64,000 bases of DNA from UBA7359 sp041689615 (lineage in GTDB: Bacteria; Pseudomonadota; Gammaproteobacteria; Eutrophobiales; Eutrophobiaceae), in contig JBDNFW010000036.1 of NCBI GenBank assembly GCA_041689615.1, positions 62,001-126,000 on the forward strand, written 5' to 3'. Position numbers and translations under genes: made by a program. The notes under the pieces were generated by a model. That model was not told where the DNA came from. It saw nothing but the letters and a program-made list of their open reading frames with translations, and made no database searches. Below are positions 52,289-61,700 of the stretch, piece by piece (positions within the stretch are counted from its first letter, which is position 1; each line of letters opens with the position of its first letter).

Positions 52289-52741
52289 ATGGCTGTAGCT
52301 AAGAAAACTGTTATTAAAAACGCCGCTTTGGAAAAAGTGACTGACTCGTCACTGGCTAATCTGGAAGCAGCAAATGCAAATGGTGCTAATGCATTAGCAG
52401 TTGCAACGAAAAAAAGTAAGCAGTCATCTGCTGAAGGGAAACGTCTCAGCAAAAAACGTGTTGCTTTGATTAAACGTAATAAAACAGCAGCAGCAAAAGC
52501 AAAGAAAGATCCTGTTGCAGAAAACAAAAAAGCATTGAGTGCAGTCGTTAAAGAATTAGCCGCAGTTAGAAAAGACGCAGCTAAAAACAAAACCGTTAGA
52601 GCTGCTGACTTCGCAGAATTATCAGGTTTACGTGCTACTTGCCGTCGATTAGCAGCTTACACAAAAGCAATTGCCGCAGCTGACCGAGTTTTAAATAAAC
52701 CAAAGAAAAAAGTTAGAAGACGTAAAAAAGCATCTGCTTAA
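52289..52741 (+). CDS. Histone H1-like Lys/Ala-rich nucleoid protein
   Basis: The start at 52289 follows a good ribosome binding site; an in-frame Met 12 bases earlier overlaps it. The 150-residue protein is mostly Ala and Lys (KKSKQSSAEGKRLSKKRVALIKRNK; KKPKKKVRRRKKAS at the end). This is typical of bacterial histone H1-like/HctA-type or AlgP-like DNA-binding proteins. It is basic throughout and probably compacts DNA. A strong terminator follows at once, so it is a single-gene unit. Confidence 0.75.
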   Translation: MAVAKKTVIKNAALEKVTDSSLANLEAANANGANALAVATKKSKQSSAEGKRLSKKRVALIKRNKTAAAKAKKDPVAENKKALSAVVKELAAVRKDAAKNKTVRAADFAELSGLRATCRRLAAYTKAIAAADRVLNKPKKKVRRRKKASA

Positions 52742-52759
52742 TTTAGTCGAGTTTATTTA

Positions 52760-52784
52760 AGTGGCGCACTAACAGTGCGCCACT
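52760..52784 (+). terminator. Rho-independent terminator after the histone-like gene
   Basis: An 11-base perfect stem, AGTGGCGCACT with AGTGCGCCACT, closes a three-base loop (AAC) and is followed by TTATT. It is also oriented to end transcription from the opposite side, although the pseudogene there reads away. Confidence 0.85.
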
Positions 52785-52839
52785 TATTAAAAAAACAGGG
52801 TGTATCCATTCAGAATAAACGGTAATTTTCAGAATTGAA

Positions 52840-53265
52840 TTACTTACTACTATCTTCTTCTTTGACTTCTGTCTGTTGTTCCAGAAGCTCAACTACTTTT
52901 TCAAATAACTTATAAGGGTTAAATGGCTTAACCACATAGTGTTTAATGCCAGCTTTAGCGCTTCCGTTACATTATTTTTTTGATCATTTCCAGTTAGCAG
53001 GATGAATGGGATGTCTTTCGTTTTTTCATTACCTTTTAACGCGCTAAATAATTCCAGACCAGACATACTTAGGCATCATCCAATCACAAATTATCAAGTC
53101 GAGCTTTTTTAATTTGGTAGTCTTTAGTGCTTTGTCACCATCAGCAGCTTCAATAAAGTTGCTAAAGCCTTGTGCTCGCAATGACGTCTTGATTGTATGA
53201 CGAATCGAAATGGAATCATCAACAAGCAAGATAATTTTATTCGTTATCTTTGGCGAAAGATCCAA
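52840..53265 (-). pseudogene. CheY-like response regulator broken by two frameshifts
   Basis: The frame starts MDLSPKITNKIILLVDDSISI and reaches DLIICDWMMPK with the phospho-acceptor Asp. An extra base at about 53067 then shifts the frame; correcting it gives MSGLELFSALKGNEKTKDIPF and ILLTGNDQKNNVTEALK. A missing base near 52954 shifts it again; correcting it gives AGIKHYVVKPFNPYKLFEKV and the end at 52840. All receiver motifs are present once both are corrected. Either the gene is decaying or the assembly has indel errors here. Confidence 0.8.
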
Positions 53266-53316
53266 TTCTTTGCTCCTTTTATCAGGCGACTAAATTACGT
53301 GCCTTTTACTTAAAGG

Positions 53317-55221
53317 TTAAGCGCTACTTACCTTTTGCTCCCTATCCCTTTCATCCATCTGTTCAGTGATAAAGTTAAGAATACCGTCATAATCCAAGCC
53401 AGCATCCCTTAACATATCTTCTCTGGAACCATGTGGAAGCAATCTATCCGGTAATCCATAGTTCGCAATTCTCTGCGCGATACCATGCGCTGCAATAACT
53501 TCGTTAACGGCCGACCCCGCACCACCTTGAATTGCATTTTCTTCTACGGTAATAATTAAATCGTGTTCTGCGCACATATCAGCAATCAACGATTCATCCA
53601 TAGGCTTAATAAAACGCATGTTGACTACGGTTGCATTAAGTTTTTCACCAATCTTCTCACAATCTGCCACCATGCTTCCAAAAGCCAGAATGGCAAGATT
53701 TGTACCCTTGCGTTTAATTTCAGCTTTACCAATCGGTAACTCTGTCATTTCTTTTTGTACTTCTACGCCTGGACCTGTGCCGCGTGGATAACGAACGGCA
53801 ACAGCACAATTTTGTTTATATCCGGTATACAACATTTGGCGACATTCGTTTTCATCTGCCGGCGCCATGATTATGATATTTGGCAAGCAACGCATAAAAC
53901 TTAAGTCATAAGCGCCATTATGTGTTGCACCATCAGCACCGACACAACCGGCACGATCAATTGCAAACAACACTGGCAAATCCTGAACTAGCACATCATG
54001 AATTAATTGGTCATAACCACGTTGTAAAAATGTTGAGTAAATCGCAACGACAGGCTTTAAACCATCACAAGCCATTGCTGCGGCAACGGTAACACTATGT
54101 TGTTCGGCAATAGCAACATCAAAATATTTATCAGGATGTGCTTTTTCAAATTCAACTAAACCGGAACCTTCACGCATCGCTGGAGTGATTGCAGCAAAAC
54201 GACGATCTTCATTCGCCATATCAATTGCCCAATCGCCAAACACTTTACTGTATGTCGGGCCAGATGATGATTTACCTGAAGGCACAATACCTTTATGCGG
54301 ATCGAACGGGGTGACACCATGATATTTAACCGGGTCTTCTTCTGCTGGTCCGTAACCTTTACCTTTTTTGGTAATGATATGTAAGAATTGAGGACCTTCG
54401 AGTTCTTTAATATTTTTTAAAGTTGCCAACAGCGCATGCATGTCGTGTCCATCTACCGGACCAATATAATTAAAACCAAATTCTTCAAACAAAGTACCGG
54501 GACCAGGCGTGATTAAACCTTTTACATGTTCTTCTGCACGCTTCGCAATTTCGAGTGCGTTAGGAATATTGGATAATACTTTTTTGCTACCCTTACGAAC
54601 GCTGGAATAAATTTTTCCGGAAAGTAATTGTGCAAAACGATTTGAAAGCGCTCCGACATTAGGTGAAATCGCCATATTGTTATCATTCAGGATAACCAAC
54701 ATATCACTATGCTCGGCTCCGGCATGGTTCAATGCTTCAAAAACTATTCCCGCGGTCAAACCACCATCGCCAATAATAGCCACACTTTTTCGATTTGAGC
54801 CGGTACGTGAAGCCGCAATAGACATTCCCAAAGCAGCACTAATCGAAGTACTGGAATGGCCTACGCCAAAACAATCATATTCACTCTCATCACGTTTCGG
54901 GAATGGCGCTAAGCCTTCCCATTGACGAATACTGTGTAGGCGATCTTTTCGACCAGTCAGAATTTTATGGATATAAGCCTGATGACCCACATCCCAAACC
55001 AGACGATCTTCAGGGGTATTATATAAATAATGTAACGCAACTGTGAGTTCAGCAACACCGAGACTCGCGGCAAAGTGGCCACCACTCTTACTGACAGAGT
55101 GAAGCAGGAATAATCTGACTTCTTCGACGAGTTGTTCTAATTGAGATTCTGGCAGCTTTCTCAGATCTGCCGGACAGTCAATTTGGTCTAAAAGAGGTGT
55201 GTTAATGTCGTTACTCATCAC
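53317..55221 (-). CDS. dxs: 1-deoxy-D-xylulose-5-phosphate synthase
   Basis: The first enzyme of the methylerythritol isoprenoid pathway condenses pyruvate and glyceraldehyde-3-phosphate. The 634-residue protein has SGGHFAASLGVAELTVALHY, the ThDP site IIGDGGLTAG with NDNNMAISPN, and DRAGCVGADGATHNGAYDL. The length is normal. It lies divergent from hpnH with 222 bases between; its product feeds squalene and hopanoid synthesis. Shared control is plausible but not seen. Confidence 0.97.
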   Translation of the reverse strand: MMSNDINTPLLDQIDCPADLRKLPESQLEQLVEEVRLFLLHSVSKSGGHFAASLGVAELTVALHYLYNTPEDRLVWDVGHQAYIHKILTGRKDRLHSIRQWEGLAPFPKRDESEYDCFGVGHSSTSISAALGMSIAASRTGSNRKSVAIIGDGGLTAGIVFEALNHAGAEHSDMLVILNDNNMAISPNVGALSNRFAQLLSGKIYSSVRKGSKKVLSNIPNALEIAKRAEEHVKGLITPGPGTLFEEFGFNYIGPVDGHDMHALLATLKNIKELEGPQFLHIITKKGKGYGPAEEDPVKYHGVTPFDPHKGIVPSGKSSSGPTYSKVFGDWAIDMANEDRRFAAITPAMREGSGLVEFEKAHPDKYFDVAIAEQHSVTVAAAMACDGLKPVVAIYSTFLQRGYDQLIHDVLVQDLPVLFAIDRAGCVGADGATHNGAYDLSFMRCLPNIIIMAPADENECRQMLYTGYKQNCAVAVRYPRGTGPGVEVQKEMTELPIGKAEIKRKGTNLAILAFGSMVADCEKIGEKLNATVVNMRFIKPMDESLIADMCAEHDLIITVEENAIQGGAGSAVNEVIAAHGIAQRIANYGLPDRLLPHGSREDMLRDAGLDYDGILNFITEQMDERDREQKVSSA

Positions 55222-55443
55222 ATATTCGCTGAAAAAGATTCACATTATGTCTAGTGAGCTTTAGGCATGCAAGAAAATCCATTCAAGAATTATATAGTAC
55301 AAACTTAAAACACTATCGGAATACTTAAGTCAAAACCAGACTGTACATACATCCAAGCATCACTTATCTTAGCACTTTTTGGCAAAAAGCTGTAGAGTAC
55401 TCGCATAACTAATAAGCAAATCAATAATCTGGAGTCGTTTTTA

Positions 55444-56577
55444 ATGAGTGTCCCTCTTATTCAGCAATACAAAATGGGTAAATATATACTTGGCAAGAAA
55501 TTCAGTGGTGTAAAAAAATACCCGCTAGTATTGATGCTGGAACCCTTATTTCGTTGCAATCTGGCCTGTTCTGGCTGTGGCAAAATCGATTACCCGAAAG
55601 AAATTCTGGATAAGCGCCTGAGTTATGATGACTGTATGGGTGCTATTGATGAGTGTGGCGCACCAGTTGTGTCGATTGCTGGTGGCGAACCACTAATTCA
55701 TAAGGAAATGAGCCAAATCGTAAAAGGCTACATTGAACGCAAAAAATTCGTTTATCTTTGTACCAATGCCATTTTGTTGAAAAAATATATGGACGAGTAC
55801 ACGCCGTCACCATATTTGACCTTTTCAATTCATTTGGATGGTAATAAAGAACGTCATGATTCTTCAGTTTGTCTGGATGGTGTTTTTGAAAAATGTATTA
55901 ACGTGATTAAGCTTGCTAGAGAAAGGGGCTTCCGCGTCACCATCAACTGCACTTTGTTCCAGAATGAGACAGCAGATGAAGTTGCCGAATTTATGGATAT
56001 GGCAATGGAACTCGGTGTAGAAGGCGTCACCATTTCACCAGGATACCATTACGAAAGAGCGCCAAAACAGGATGTGTTTTTGAAAAAACGCGAAAGCAAA
56101 CAATTGTTCCGCGACATTTTCAAACGGGGCATTGGTAAAAAATGGCGTTTTAATCAATCTTCGCTTTATCTCGATTTTCTTGCTGGAAACCAAACTTACG
56201 AATGTACGCCTTGGGGTAATCCAACTCGCAATGTTTTCGGTTGGCAAAAACCCTGTTATTTATTAGTTGGCGAAGGTTATGCGTCGACATTTGCTGGTTT
56301 GATGGAAGAAACTCAATGGGAAAATTATGGTACAGGCCGCAATCCAAAATGTGATAACTGCATGGTTCATTGTGGTTTCGAAGCAACCGCTGTTGATGAC
56401 ACCATTAATAATCCTCTGAAAGCATTGAGCGTATTTTTGAAAGGTCCTAAGACCGATGGTGAAATGGCACCTGAATTACCGACACTTTATAAGGTAGATG
56501 AATTAGCTAAAAAATCAGCTCAGGCATCAGAAACCAAGGCTGGCAGAAGTTGTAGTAGCAGTAAACAAGTCGCTTAA
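55444..56577 (+). CDS. hpnH: Adenosyl-hopene transferase HpnH
   Basis: HpnH is a radical SAM enzyme that adds the adenosyl group to diploptene, the start of the extended-hopanoid side chain. The 377-residue protein has FRCNLACSGCGKIDYP (CxxxCxxC), SIAGGEPLIH, and a C-terminal Cys group (CDNCMVHCGFEA). An RBS CTGGAG precedes the start. hpnB starts in the TAATG overlap with its stop. No squalene-hopene cyclase gene is in the window. Confidence 0.95.
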   Translation: MSVPLIQQYKMGKYILGKKFSGVKKYPLVLMLEPLFRCNLACSGCGKIDYPKEILDKRLSYDDCMGAIDECGAPVVSIAGGEPLIHKEMSQIVKGYIERKKFVYLCTNAILLKKYMDEYTPSPYLTFSIHLDGNKERHDSSVCLDGVFEKCINVIKLARERGFRVTINCTLFQNETADEVAEFMDMAMELGVEGVTISPGYHYERAPKQDVFLKKRESKQLFRDIFKRGIGKKWRFNQSSLYLDFLAGNQTYECTPWGNPTRNVFGWQKPCYLLVGEGYASTFAGLMEETQWENYGTGRNPKCDNCMVHCGFEATAVDDTINNPLKALSVFLKGPKTDGEMAPELPTLYKVDELAKKSAQASETKAGRSCSSSKQVA

Positions 56578-57686
56578 TGGAACTTCCCTTCCTGGCAATT
56601 TTGCCAGGATTGCTCATCTGGTTAGCGATTCTTTTATTACCCTGGCGTCCGTGGAGCACACGGGAATCGCTTGATAGTTTAGCCTCTGTTCAAAATCGAA
56701 ATCTATCCAAAATCACTGTATTAATTCCAGCCAGAAATGAAGCGTTAACCATTGTAGAAGCGCTTTCTGCGCTAAAAGATCAGGGTGACAATTTAAATGT
56801 CATTCTGGTCGATGATCAATCTACGGATAATACTGCTGAACTCGCAAAATCAACTAATTTAGAAAATCTGAGCATTATCTCCGGAAGTGACCCGCTTGAA
56901 GGATGGAGTGGCAAACTATGGGCATTGGAACAAGGACGACAGCACGTTAAAACTCCCTACCTTATCTTACTTGACGCAGATATTGTTTTAGAAAAGAATT
57001 TAATCCCAGTCGTTTTAGAAAAAGGACAAAACGAACAACTACAAATGCTGTCATTAATGGCCTTCTTAAAAATGCAGACATTTTGGGAAAAGTTATTAAT
57101 GCCCGCTTTTATTTTTTTCTTCAAATTACTTTATCCATTTCATCTTTCCAATAAACCGAACTCATGGATTGCTGCAGCTGCAGGTGGTTTTATTTTTATT
57201 GAAACTAAGGTGCTTGAAGAACTCGACGGTTTCGAATGCATTAAAAACGCACTGATTGACGACTGTTCACTCGCTAAACAGGTCAAAAAAAATAAGTATA
57301 AAACATGGACTGGCATGACACATTCGGCTGTTAGTATCCGCAGTTACGACACGCTTTCCAGTATCTGGCATATGGTTGCCAGAACAGCTTATACGCAACT
57401 TTTATACTCACCTTTATTACTCTTACTTTGTACTTTTCTGATGATTATGGCGTTTGGTCTTCCTGTTGTAGCGTTATTACACTGTCAGACCATCATTTTT
57501 GGACTGTTGATACTTGGCTTACAGGCCATATGTTATCTACCTACCTTACGCTACTATTCGATGAATCCAGCGTATGCTCTCGTTTTGCCACTGATTGGAG
57601 TGTTATATCTTGTTATGACATGGAGTTCCGCTTATCGTTACTACTTTGCAAAAGGTGCTAACTGGAAAGGTCGGTATTACAATTAG
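56577..57686 (+). CDS. hpnB: Hopene-associated glycosyltransferase HpnB
   Basis: The 369-residue membrane-bound GT2 enzyme starts with a TM helix and PWRPWSTRESLD, a recognisable HpnB start. The catalytic domain has ITVLIPARNEALTIVEAL, VILVDDQSTDNT and LLDADIVLE. Three to four TM segments close the protein. Stop and start overlap with hpnH (TAATG). The precise sugar transferred is not known for the family. Confidence 0.92.
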   Translation: MELPFLAILPGLLIWLAILLLPWRPWSTRESLDSLASVQNRNLSKITVLIPARNEALTIVEALSALKDQGDNLNVILVDDQSTDNTAELAKSTNLENLSIISGSDPLEGWSGKLWALEQGRQHVKTPYLILLDADIVLEKNLIPVVLEKGQNEQLQMLSLMAFLKMQTFWEKLLMPAFIFFFKLLYPFHLSNKPNSWIAAAAGGFIFIETKVLEELDGFECIKNALIDDCSLAKQVKKNKYKTWTGMTHSAVSIRSYDTLSSIWHMVARTAYTQLLYSPLLLLLCTFLMIMAFGLPVVALLHCQTIIFGLLILGLQAICYLPTLRYYSMNPAYALVLPLIGVLYLVMTWSSAYRYYFAKGANWKGRYYN

Positions 57687-57743
57687 TTGAAACATTTGTG
57701 GAAAAATATCGTCAATAATAAATAAATATATGGATTTAGAAAA

Positions 57744-58385
57744 ATGACATCAAAAAATCACTCAATTCAATCTGGTTTGAAACTATGGTTTGCTATTTAT
57801 CTGTTTTTTTCAGCAAATATCCTTCTGGCAGAAACTGAACAAGAACAGGCAATGCAAACACCTGTCAATGAGTTACATGATGCATTGATAAACATTATGA
57901 AAAGTGGCGGTTCAAGTAGTTTTGAAGACCGTTATTCAATAATGGAAAAGGTCATTACAAAAAAATTCAACACTCCCTTAATTTCGAGAGTGGTGTTAAG
58001 TCGATACTGGAATTCTCTAGACGAAAAAGCACAAACTGACTTTATTGATCTGTTTAACCGTTTAACAATATCGACTTACGTCAGTCGTTTTGATTCCTAT
58101 GACGGCGAATCTTTCAAATACCTTTCTACCGAATCCATGAAAAAGGACAGATTCCTGATAAAAACTGAGTTATTACGTGCTGATGACGATCCGGTTTCTT
58201 TTAATTACATTGTCCAAATTGACGCGGGGCAATGGAAAATTATCAGTGTTATTGCCAATGGCATAAATGATTTGTCCTTAAAACGCTCAGAATATTCTTC
58301 CGTAATAGAAGAACAGGGTTTTGAATCATTGATTGCAAGCATGAGAGAGAAAATCAGTGACTTACAGCCCAAAAGAGCTCAATAA
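57744..58385 (+). CDS. MlaC/HpnM-type periplasmic phospholipid- or hopanoid-binding protein
   Basis: The 213-residue product has a signal peptide (GLKLWFAIYLFFSANILLA). The MlaC/Ttg2D fold is suggested by FEDRYSIMEKVITKKFNTPLISRVVLSRYW and VQIDAGQWKIISVIANGINDLSLKRSEY. In hopanoid clusters such proteins are called HpnM. It lies 57 bases after hpnB and 90 bases before mlaA; the pair would move lipids across the periplasm. Confidence 0.88.
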   Translation: MTSKNHSIQSGLKLWFAIYLFFSANILLAETEQEQAMQTPVNELHDALINIMKSGGSSSFEDRYSIMEKVITKKFNTPLISRVVLSRYWNSLDEKAQTDFIDLFNRLTISTYVSRFDSYDGESFKYLSTESMKKDRFLIKTELLRADDDPVSFNYIVQIDAGQWKIISVIANGINDLSLKRSEYSSVIEEQGFESLIASMREKISDLQPKRAQ

Positions 58386-58475
58386 ACAATTTATAAATTG
58401 TCTCGCCGTTTAAGGTATGTCAATATCTGCCGATTAATAAATCACCTATTTTTTAGATTACACGAGAAAAGTAAA

Positions 58476-59258
58476 ATGACCGGATCGCATTTTTTCTGCC
58501 TATCAAAACACCTTATTCTTATTGGCATTTTGTCAATCGCAGCAGGTTGTGCCACAACACAAACTCCAGACAGTACTGCTGGTAACTCTGATGATATTGA
58601 GTCGGCAAACCGAGTATTTTTTGATGTAAATGAAACGCTGGACAAACATTTGATGAAGCCTATTGCTGAAGCCTATGTGGATATGACACCTAAAGTTGTT
58701 CGAACCGGTGTTACGAACTTTTTCGACAATCTGAAATACCTAAACGTTATATTTAATGACTTTCTGCAAGGTAAGTTTACGCAAGGTGTTAATGATTCTC
58801 TTCGATTTGTATTTAACTCAACTCTGGGTATTGGTGGAGTATTCGATGTTGCTACGAACGATATGAGACTGGAAAAAAATGATGAGGATTTTGGTCAAAC
58901 CTTGGCAACTTGGGGTTTTGACGAAGGTTCTTATCTCTATATTCCGCTAATGGGACCAAATACCGTTCGCGATGTAACAGATCAAGTTCCTAGTACCTTC
59001 CTGAATCCGTTTTTTTACGTAACCAGCACAATCTTATTCCCAATCAGTGCGCTTGATGCAGTAAATAAGCGTGCGAATTTATTGGAAGCGTCAAACCTTC
59101 GTGATGAAGCAGCAATCGATCCTTACTCATTCACGCGTGAAGCTTATCTGCAACAACGTGATTATCTTATTTACGACGGTAATCCACCTGTTTCTGGTTA
59201 TGACGATATTTTCAGTGAAGCTGAAGATGAATCTGGTGGTGTATTGATAATTGAATAA
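58476..59258 (+). CDS. mlaA: MlaA/VacJ outer-membrane lipoprotein
   Basis: The start at 58476 gives a proper lipoprotein signal (HLILIGILSIAAGCATT, lipobox AAGC); the frame extends further upstream without a good start. The 260-residue product has the MlaA core: SANRVFFDVNETLDKHLMKPIAEAY, VRTGVTNFFDNLKYLNVIFNDFLQGK, and DFGQTLATWGFDEGSYLYIPLMGPN. MlaA removes phospholipid from the outer leaflet and hands it to MlaC. The acidic C-terminus (FSEAEDE) is normal. Confidence 0.94.
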   Translation: MTGSHFFCLSKHLILIGILSIAAGCATTQTPDSTAGNSDDIESANRVFFDVNETLDKHLMKPIAEAYVDMTPKVVRTGVTNFFDNLKYLNVIFNDFLQGKFTQGVNDSLRFVFNSTLGIGGVFDVATNDMRLEKNDEDFGQTLATWGFDEGSYLYIPLMGPNTVRDVTDQVPSTFLNPFFYVTSTILFPISALDAVNKRANLLEASNLRDEAAIDPYSFTREAYLQQRDYLIYDGNPPVSGYDDIFSEAEDESGGVLIIE

Positions 59259-59276
59259 TTACCTTACCTTCTGCGT

Positions 59277-60500
59277 TTAGTTAATTAATTCAGCAACTTC
59301 TTCAATCCAGTGCCTGACAGGCACTGGACTGACTTGACTTAAATGTTGGCAACAACCAATATTCGCAGTCAAAATCATTTCCGGTTTACCCTGCATAAGA
59401 TTATCAATTTTATTTTTTTGTAATTTACCTGAAATTTCTTTTTCTAATAAAGAATAAGTCCCCGCCGAACCACAACACAAATGCGAATCAGCTACCTCGG
59501 TCATTTTAAATCCAAATCGCGATAATATTTTTTCAGTAAGGCCACTTAATTTTTGTCCATGCTGCAATGTACATGGACTCTGAAATGCAACGTCCAATGC
59601 AATTTCTTTAGTAACGTTCAATTTTTCTAATTCAAAGTCATGCAAGTATTCGGAAATATCTTTTGTTAATAAAGACAATTTCGCCGCCTTGTGTGCGTAC
59701 GCTTTATCATTTCGTAGTAAATATCCATACTCTTTAATGTGGACACCACAACCACTGGCAGAACTGATAATAGCTTCTATATTTTGTTCAATTAATGGCC
59801 AAAACAAATCAATGTTTTGTTTCATAAACGACAATGCCTGTTCTGATGCACTTAGATGATGACTCATTGCACCACAACATTGTTCATTTTCTAATTCAAT
59901 CGCAGATACACCAAAATAGTCGAGCACTTTAACAACTGATTGATTTATTTCCGGTGACAATATCGGTTGAACACAACCGGAAAAAAGAATGACTTTGCGC
60001 GAGTGATCTTTATATTCAACAACATTACTCTTTTCTTTTTTAATCGGAATTAATTTCTGCATCCTCGATGGAAGAATAAAACGAAATATTTGACCAAGGT
60101 TAAATAGAATTTTAAATCTTTTTTTATAAGGCAAGGATTGTAAAATTAAAAAACGAAATAAGTTTTCATGCCATGAGCGCGATACTTTTTTCTCAACATA
60201 GTGTCGACCAATATCGAGTAGCTTTCCATATTCAACACCGGAAGGACAAGTTGTTTCACAAGCGCGGCAGGTCAAACAACGGTCAAGATGCTTCATCGTT
60301 TTATTTGAAACAGCTTCACCTTCCAACATGGATTTAATTAAGTAGATACGTCCACGCGGCCCATCAAGCTCATCACCTAACAACTGATAAGTTGGACAAG
60401 TTGCCGTACAAAAACCACAATGCACACAAGAACGTAAAATACGTTCCGCCTCTTGTCCCTCGGAAGTATCGCTAATCGATTTTTCTATGAATGTTTGCAT
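59277..60500 (-). CDS. glcF: Glycolate oxidase iron-sulfur subunit GlcF
   Basis: The 407-residue subunit carries electrons from GlcD to the quinone pool. Two 4Fe-4S sites are visible: CVHCGFCTATCPTY (residues about 26-39) and CLTCRACETTCPSG (about 76-90). Two CCG domains follow (QCCGAMSHH, LCCGSAGTYS). It lies five bases after glcE. Normal length. Confidence 0.95.
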   Translation of the reverse strand: MQTFIEKSISDTSEGQEAERILRSCVHCGFCTATCPTYQLLGDELDGPRGRIYLIKSMLEGEAVSNKTMKHLDRCLTCRACETTCPSGVEYGKLLDIGRHYVEKKVSRSWHENLFRFLILQSLPYKKRFKILFNLGQIFRFILPSRMQKLIPIKKEKSNVVEYKDHSRKVILFSGCVQPILSPEINQSVVKVLDYFGVSAIELENEQCCGAMSHHLSASEQALSFMKQNIDLFWPLIEQNIEAIISSASGCGVHIKEYGYLLRNDKAYAHKAAKLSLLTKDISEYLHDFELEKLNVTKEIALDVAFQSPCTLQHGQKLSGLTEKILSRFGFKMTEVADSHLCCGSAGTYSLLEKEISGKLQKNKIDNLMQGKPEMILTANIGCCQHLSQVSPVPVRHWIEEVAELIN

Positions 60501-60505
60501 ATTAA

Positions 60506-61564
60506 CTATAGTTTTTCGTACATCTTTTTCCGGTTTAATATCCGATGCGGATCGAATGCCTGTTTTAATTCCTGCTGAAGTTTAAATAATCCGACGGGTA
60601 GTGGTTGAAAAACATCGCCATTACGATCACCACCGCGAAATAATAAAGCACTGCCACCTACCTCATCAGCCATAGTAAAGACTTCATTTGTAGGACGTTC
60701 AGATATAAGCCAATATTGAGCACCACCCCAATCAACCAAATATTTATCTTCTTCAAGATTTAAATCTGCAGTTGATGGAACGGATAAGCGCCATATTGGG
60801 CTGTCCGTATGAAAGAACGGTAATTTAAAATCACGTAATTCATTCCAGAAATGATTTCCATTGGAATATTCTTCTAGACCAAATTCCCTTAAAGTTTCTT
60901 TTACATTTTTTTCATTACCGGAAAATCTGATAACTAACATTTTCCCATCATAACAACTGGCCGAGACAGGTACTGCCTTTGCAGATATAGCATGCATCAT
61001 ATCTAATGCACTTTGAACAGACATTGCCTGACAACCTGTTAATTCAAATTCAGGAATAGGTAAAACTTTTAATGTGACTTCGAGAATAACACCAAGTGTT
61101 CCATACGAGCCCGTTAATAATCTGGATAGGTCATAACCGGCAACATTCTTCATCACCTGTCCGCCAAAAGACATTTCTTTAGCTAGACCATTAATACAAC
61201 GAACACCAAGAACAAAATCTCTAACGGAACCAGCATAAGGCCGACGTGGCCCACTTAAACCGGTTGCGACGACACCGCCCATGGTTGTTTTTTCAATAAC
61301 TTCGGGCGGTTCAAAGGCCAACATTTGACCTTGTTCGGATAATATTTGTTTAACATCACTGAGTAAGGTTCCAGCTTTAACAGTGATATATAACTCTGTC
61401 GGTTCATAACTGATAACACCAGTATAATTCGCCATATCGATTTGCATGCCACTAATATCCCGCCCTAAAAACGCCTTGCTATTACCCCCTACGATATGAA
61501 GCGGCTCTATTCGCTCTATCGCAGTCAAAATCTGTTCCTTAATTTTTATTATTTTTTGCGTCAT
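60506..61564 (-). CDS. glcE: Glycolate oxidase FAD-binding subunit GlcE
   Basis: The 352-residue protein has the PCMH FAD-binding domain: HIVGGNSKAFLGRD, GVISYEPTELYITVKAGTLL, and TMGGVVATGLSGPRRP. It pairs with GlcD and GlcF. The gap to glcD, normally short, is about 1.1 kb here and contains a broken regulator gene in the opposite direction. Confidence 0.95.
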   Translation of the reverse strand: MTQKIIKIKEQILTAIERIEPLHIVGGNSKAFLGRDISGMQIDMANYTGVISYEPTELYITVKAGTLLSDVKQILSEQGQMLAFEPPEVIEKTTMGGVVATGLSGPRRPYAGSVRDFVLGVRCINGLAKEMSFGGQVMKNVAGYDLSRLLTGSYGTLGVILEVTLKVLPIPEFELTGCQAMSVQSALDMMHAISAKAVPVSASCYDGKMLVIRFSGNEKNVKETLREFGLEEYSNGNHFWNELRDFKLPFFHTDSPIWRLSVPSTADLNLEEDKYLVDWGGAQYWLISERPTNEVFTMADEVGGSALLFRGGDRNGDVFQPLPVGLFKLQQELKQAFDPHRILNRKKMYEKL

Positions 61565-61700
61565 AAGACTATCTGCTATATACCCTGATTTAAAAATACA
61601 TCAATAAATCAATCATTTAATATAAATATTAGACTAAAGTTTATTTGAATTTAGCCGAAATAAATAGAAGCGCTAAACTATTATCACACGACGGATATCC

